Shown here: one piece after another, positions 7,508 through 10,450 of the stretch
How the letters are laid out: each line of letters begins with the position of its first letter
Position numbering within the stretch: the first letter of the stretch is position 1
Source: Chitinophagaceae bacterium
GTDB taxonomy: Bacteria; Bacteroidota; Bacteroidia; Chitinophagales; Chitinophagaceae
Assembly (NCBI GenBank): GCA_947452875.1
Contig: CANGEZ010000052.1
Location: forward strand, 1-10,450
Direction of reading: 5' to 3'
Length of the DNA stretch: 10,450 bases
The notes under the pieces: generated by a model
What the model saw: the letters and a program-made list of their open reading frames with translations, nothing else
Databases searched by the model: none
What the model was told of the DNA's origin: nothing
Program-made: the position numbers and the translations under genes

Positions 7508-7596
7508 CAATTTGGTAATGTGCCAATTTGAAAATGTGATAATTGAGGAATTAGCATTGTCAAATTACCAAATTATCAAATCATCAAATTAACAAC
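7508..7596. repeat. Period-8 complementary repeat array between atpG and scpB
   Basis: The right part is four tandem 8-mers CAAATTAN (7561-7568, 7569-7576, 7577-7584 with one change, 7585-7592), ending 4 bp before the scpB ATG. The left part (7508-7547) is five 8-bp units of the form NAATKTGN (AATTTG, AATGTG, AATTTG, AATGTG, AATTGA cores), the reverse complement of the right units. The two halves can fold into a long, imperfect, AT-rich hairpin; the best continuous arm is AATTTGGTAAT (7509-7519) with ATTACCAAATT (7564-7574). There is no gene in this gap and no clear promoter box. Confidence 0.75.
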
Positions 7597-8289
7597 ATGG
7601 AAATCTCTCAAATCATACCACACATTGAGGCTTTAATTTTCGCCAGTGATAAGGCATTGTCTGCCGAAGAAATTACGGAGTTGATTAATAACGCCTTGGG
7701 TTTTATTGAAGACAGAGCCAATCCAGATCAAATACAAGCTGCCATCGAAGGCATCAAAGAAAAATACGACACTGAATTTTACGCTTTTGAACTCAAGCAA
7801 AGTGGTGGCGGTTGGCAGTTTTTGACCAAACCCCAATATCATAAAACGGTGGCATTGCTTAATGGAGATAAATTCCTCAAGCGTTTGTCAACTGCAGCTT
7901 TGGAAACACTTTCTATCATTGCTTATAAACAACCCATTACCAAAAGTGAAATCGAATCCATCAGAGGCGTGAATTGTGATTATGCAGTTCAAAAACTTTT
8001 GGAAAAAGATCTAATTATCATTTCGGGTAGAAACGAAGATGCGGTTGGAAAACCATTAATCTACTGCACCTCAAAATCTTTCATGGATTATTTTGGAATT
8101 AATAGTCCAAGTGAGCTGCCAAAAATCAATGAAATTCTGATGGAAGAATTGGTTAAAGCAACCGTAATGAGTGATGTCAATTTAAATAATGAAGACGTTG
8201 AAGTTGTTGCTGATGAAATTGAAACTGAACCGTCAGAAGTAGAAACAAATCCTGAATCAACAGAAAACCAATCTCAAGAAGAAGCATAA
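7597..8289 (+). CDS. scpB: Segregation and condensation protein B (ScpB)
   Basis: ScpB, 230 residues: a homodimer that binds the ScpA kleisin and, with SMC, forms the bacterial condensin for chromosome compaction and segregation. It is built of two winged-helix domains. The first covers about residues 1-90 (EALIFASDKALSAEEI at 11-26; GGWQFLTKPQY at 71-81). The second covers about 95-175 (RLSTAALETLSIIAYKQPIT at 96-115, the family hallmark; SEIESIRGV; GRNEDAVGKPLIY at 144-156; FMDYFGINSPSELP). After residue 195 comes a strongly acidic, low-complexity tail of about 35 residues rich in Glu, Asn and Ser, probably disordered. scpA and smc are not in this window. It follows atpG on the same strand and is closed by a strong terminator, so atpG-scpB may be one transcript. 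Confidence 0.95.
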   Translation: MEISQIIPHIEALIFASDKALSAEEITELINNALGFIEDRANPDQIQAAIEGIKEKYDTEFYAFELKQSGGGWQFLTKPQYHKTVALLNGDKFLKRLSTAALETLSIIAYKQPITKSEIESIRGVNCDYAVQKLLEKDLIIISGRNEDAVGKPLIYCTSKSFMDYFGINSPSELPKINEILMEELVKATVMSDVNLNNEDVEVVADEIETEPSEVETNPESTENQSQEEA

Positions 8290-8307
8290 ATAATTAAAAA
8301 TTTATTA

Positions 8308-8349
8308 TAAATAAGAAGCCCGGATTTTAACCTCCGGGCTTCTTATTTA
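8308..8349. terminator. Strong hairpin terminator after scpB
   Basis: A perfect 17-bp stem, left arm 8308-8324 and right arm 8333-8349, with an 8-nt loop (TTTTAACC). The core is GAAGCCCGGA paired with TCCGGGCTTC, flanked by A/T pairs that supply T-rich ends on both strands. It begins 18 bp after the scpB stop codon and ends just before the predicted lysA promoter, insulating the two genes. Confidence 0.88.
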
Positions 8350-8354
8350 AACGC

Positions 8355-8362
8355 TATTTTTG
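8355..8362 (+). promoter_or_regulatory. Predicted lysA promoter (-7 box TATTTTTG)
   Basis: TATTTTTG fits TAnnTTTG and lies 6 bp after the terminator stem. The start of transcription would be near 8369, leaving a leader of only about 26 nt before the TTG start. The expected -33 position falls in the GC-rich right arm of the terminator and has no TTG, so confidence is limited. So short a leader leaves no room for a lysine riboswitch. Confidence 0.45.
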
Positions 8363-8394
8363 CAAGTATTCCTTTCATATTAAACCCATTCGCT

Positions 8395-9600
8395 TTGGAA
8401 AATGTATCGCACGAAACACTACATCAAATCGCCATAGATTTTGGAACGCCAGTTTATGTTTATGATGCAGAAAAAATCACAAGTCAATACAATAAACTCA
8501 CAAGTGCATTTACATCTTGTCATGCAAAGATTTTTTATGCTTGCAAAGCGCTCACCAATATCAATGTTTTAAAGCATCTACTTGCTATGGGTGCTTGCCT
8601 TGACTGCGTTAGCATTAATGAAGTAAAACTGGGTTTGTTGGCAGGTTACGACAAGAAAAATATTTTATTTACGCCTAATTGTGTCGACTTCAACGAAATG
8701 GTCGAAGCCAAAGAGCTCGGTGTAAATATCAACATCGATAATATCTCTATTCTGGAACAATTTGGTAATGCCTTCAGTGACAGTTATCCCGTTTGCATTC
8801 GTCTGAATCCGCATATCATGGCAGGCGGTAATTTTAAAATTTCCACTGGTCATATTGACAGTAAATTTGGCATTTCCATTCATCAGATTAGACATATTGA
8901 AAGAATTGTAAAAACCACTAATCTCAATATTGAAGGTATTCACATGCACACGGGAAGTGAAATCAAAGACATCAATGTTTTTTTAATGGGATTGGAAGTG
9001 ATGTTCAACATGACAGTTCATTTTCCGAATTTGAAATACATCGATTTGGGTAGTGGATTCAAAGTCTCTTATCAGGAAGGCGACAAAGAAACCGACATCA
9101 AACTGCTGGGCGAAAAAGTTGGAGAGGCGTTCGATAAATTTGAAGAAGAGACAGGAAAAAAACTCGAAGTCTGGTTTGAACCCGGGAAATATCTGGTCAG
9201 TCAGGCAGGATATTTTATTGTAAAAGCCAATGTAATCAAACAAACGCCTGCAACTGTATTTGTAGGTGTAAACAGTGGTTTCAATCATCTGATCAGACCG
9301 ATGATGTACGACGCTTACCATCATATTGAAAACATCTCCAACCCTGAAGGTATTCAGAGAATTTATACCGTAGTTGGAAATATTTGTGAAACAGACACTT
9401 TCGCTTGGGACCGCACATTGAATGAAGTAAGAGAGGGCGACCTCCTGGTGTTTTACAACGCAGGAGCATATGGATTTGAAATGGCATCCAATTTCAATTC
9501 AAGATTGAAGCCTGCAGAAGTAATGTTGAAGGATAATAAAGCTATTTTAATTCGAAAAAGGGATACTCAGGATGATTTATTGAGAAATCAGATTTATTGA
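8395..9600 (+). CDS. lysA: Diaminopimelate decarboxylase (TTG start)
   Basis: LysA, 401 residues, a PLP enzyme that turns meso-diaminopimelate into L-lysine and CO2, the last step of lysine synthesis. It is a fold-type III decarboxylase: alanine-racemase-like barrel, then a C-terminal beta domain. Key parts: FGTPVYVYDAEKI (16-28), PLP lysine K51 in FYACKALTN, HMHTGSEI (183-190), DLGSGF (217-222), EPGKYLVS (262-269, phosphate-binding loop), RPMMYDAYHHI (301-311), CETDTF (331-336, catalytic Cys from the partner subunit) and NAGAYGFEMASNFN (355-368, Tyr359). The loop reads EPGK where most family members have EPGR; I recall Lys here in other Bacteroidota. The start is TTG at 8395: no ATG is in frame nearby, and FGTPVYVYDA then begins at the usual distance from the N-terminus. 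The frame stays open upstream through the terminator, so the exact start is less certain than the identity. It stands alone between a terminator and maeB. Confidence 0.95.
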   Translation: MENVSHETLHQIAIDFGTPVYVYDAEKITSQYNKLTSAFTSCHAKIFYACKALTNINVLKHLLAMGACLDCVSINEVKLGLLAGYDKKNILFTPNCVDFNEMVEAKELGVNINIDNISILEQFGNAFSDSYPVCIRLNPHIMAGGNFKISTGHIDSKFGISIHQIRHIERIVKTTNLNIEGIHMHTGSEIKDINVFLMGLEVMFNMTVHFPNLKYIDLGSGFKVSYQEGDKETDIKLLGEKVGEAFDKFEEETGKKLEVWFEPGKYLVSQAGYFIVKANVIKQTPATVFVGVNSGFNHLIRPMMYDAYHHIENISNPEGIQRIYTVVGNICETDTFAWDRTLNEVREGDLLVFYNAGAYGFEMASNFNSRLKPAEVMLKDNKAILIRKRDTQDDLLRNQIY

Positions 9601-9743
9601 TATTAAAAGTAGCAGAATAGGTCTCGTCATGAAAGCAAGTTTACCCATATAAACATCTTTACTTCAGTCCAAATCAGTAAATTGCACCGCAAATGTATTG
9701 AGTGACAAATAACATGTCGCTTGATTATTAATTACTTTTCATT

Positions 9744-10450
9744 ATGGCAAAAATACTTCGCAAACAGGAAGCATTGGAATACCATGCTAAAGGAAGACCA
9801 GGAAAGATTGAAGTCATTCCCACTAAAGAAGCAAAAACACAAAGAGATTTATCATTAGCCTATTCACCTGGGGTTGCAGAACCATGTCTTGAAATCGCTG
9901 CCAATCCTGATGATGTATATAAATACACTGCAAAAGGAAATCTTGTTGGCGTAATCAGTAATGGCTCAGCCGTTCTTGGATTGGGTAATATCGGACCAGC
10001 AGCAGGCAAACCGGTAATGGAAGGTAAGGGTGTACTATTCAAAATATTTGCAGACATTGACGTATTTGATATTGAAATAGATGAGAGTGATCCTGTGAAA
10101 TTTGTTCAGATTGTAAAAGCGCTCGAACCAACATTTGGCGGTATCAATCTGGAAGACATCAAAGCTCCTGAATGTTTTTACATTGAACAGGAGTTAAAAA
10201 AACAATGTAATATTCCTGTAATGCATGATGACCAACACGGAACGGCTATCATTTCTGCAGCTGCATTGTTGAACGCACTTGAAATTCAAAAGAAAAAAAT
10301 TGACAAAGTAAAATTCGTCGTAAATGGTGCCGGAGCTGCTGCCATGGCTTGTATAGAACTATACGAATCCTTGGGCGCAAAACCTGCCAACTTCATGGTT
10401 TTTGATAAAGAAGGTATTTTATATGAAGGAAGGAAAGACATTACAGAGCA
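9744..10450 (+). CDS. maeB: NADP-type malic enzyme, N-terminal part (cut by window edge)
   Basis: Partial gene: 235 codons from the ATG at 9744 to the right edge. It starts MAKILRKQEALEYHAKGRPG. The malic enzyme N-terminal domain shows AYSPGVAEPC (39-48, catalytic Tyr40), ISNGSAVLGLGNIGP (71-85), AGKPVMEGKGVLFK (87-100, catalytic Lys95), INLEDIKAPECF (134-145, metal-binding Glu/Asp) and MHDDQHGTA (160-168, metal Asp). The NAD(P)-binding domain begins at VVNGAGAAA (192-200). The enzyme oxidatively decarboxylates malate to pyruvate, making NADPH. Most proteins with this start are about 750 residues with a phosphotransacetylase-like C-terminal domain (MaeB); that part is off the window, so the large form is inferred. 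It lies 143 bp after lysA on the same strand; that gap has no clear promoter box or terminator. Confidence 0.93.
   Translation, partial: MAKILRKQEALEYHAKGRPGKIEVIPTKEAKTQRDLSLAYSPGVAEPCLEIAANPDDVYKYTAKGNLVGVISNGSAVLGLGNIGPAAGKPVMEGKGVLFKIFADIDVFDIEIDESDPVKFVQIVKALEPTFGGINLEDIKAPECFYIEQELKKQCNIPVMHDDQHGTAIISAAALLNALEIQKKKIDKVKFVVNGAGAAAMACIELYESLGAKPANFMVFDKEGILYEGRKDITE

Noticed and set aside
8350..8394. Lysine riboswitch before lysA
   Set aside because: The space between the scpB terminator and the lysA start is about 45 nt, far too short for the L-box fold.
8665..9487. Several minus-strand open frames opposite lysA
   Set aside because: No recognisable domains, and the opposite strand encodes an intact LysA across the whole region.
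9601..9743. Small gene, promoter or terminator in the lysA-maeB gap
   Set aside because: No coding frame of note, no hairpin with U-tract, and the only TAnTTTT-like box (9733-9740) is too close to the maeB ATG and has no -33 partner.
1..10450. Mobile elements, defence genes, tRNA/rRNA, CRISPR or an undescribed multi-gene system
   Set aside because: Every long frame is a recognised housekeeping gene with intact motifs and similar base use; no transposase, integrase, terminal inverted repeats or att-like sites were seen.

Overview
The window is a stretch of ordinary chromosome from a member of the Bacteroidota, most likely the Chitinophagales/Chitinophagaceae. The reasons are AT-rich intergenic DNA, no Shine-Dalgarno-like start regions, -7 promoter boxes of the Bacteroidota type (TAnnTTTG), a SecA of 1108 residues with the long insertions usual for that phylum, a small secreted SPOR-like protein of a type I know from that phylum, and AT-rich intergenic repeats of the kind common there. 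The placement rests on recalled family features, not on a search.

Left half, minus strand (1-6272): secA is read first, then a short SPOR-domain protein about 86 bp on, then an M20-family amidohydrolase about 47 bp further. This run ends in a strong intrinsic terminator made of a C5/G5 repeat (1135-1155). Beyond it lies a metallo-beta-lactamase/beta-CASP nuclease that runs off the left edge. secA has a perfect TACCTTTG -7 box about 94 bp before its start.

Centre (6273-6622): a 350-bp divergent intergenic region holds the promoters of secA (minus) and atpG (plus), an 11-bp direct repeat in the secA leader and a 7-bp tandem repeat.

Right half, plus strand (6623-10450): atpG (F-type ATP synthase gamma), a repeat-rich gap, scpB (chromosome segregation, condensin partner), a 17-bp-stem terminator, lysA (last step of lysine synthesis, TTG start) and the first 235 codons of maeB (NADP-type malic enzyme, cut by the right edge).

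The genes are housekeeping: protein export (secA), envelope (SPOR protein), peptide/amide turnover (M20), RNA processing (MBL/beta-CASP), energy (atpG), segregation (scpB), lysine synthesis (lysA) and carbon metabolism (maeB). They are not one pathway. I see no mobile element, CRISPR array, tRNA/rRNA or defence system, and no convincing undescribed system. The points worth a second look are mostly in the intergenic DNA (period-8 complementary repeats before scpB, C5/C5/G5 element, secA leader repeats) and the isolation of atpG from other ATP synthase genes.
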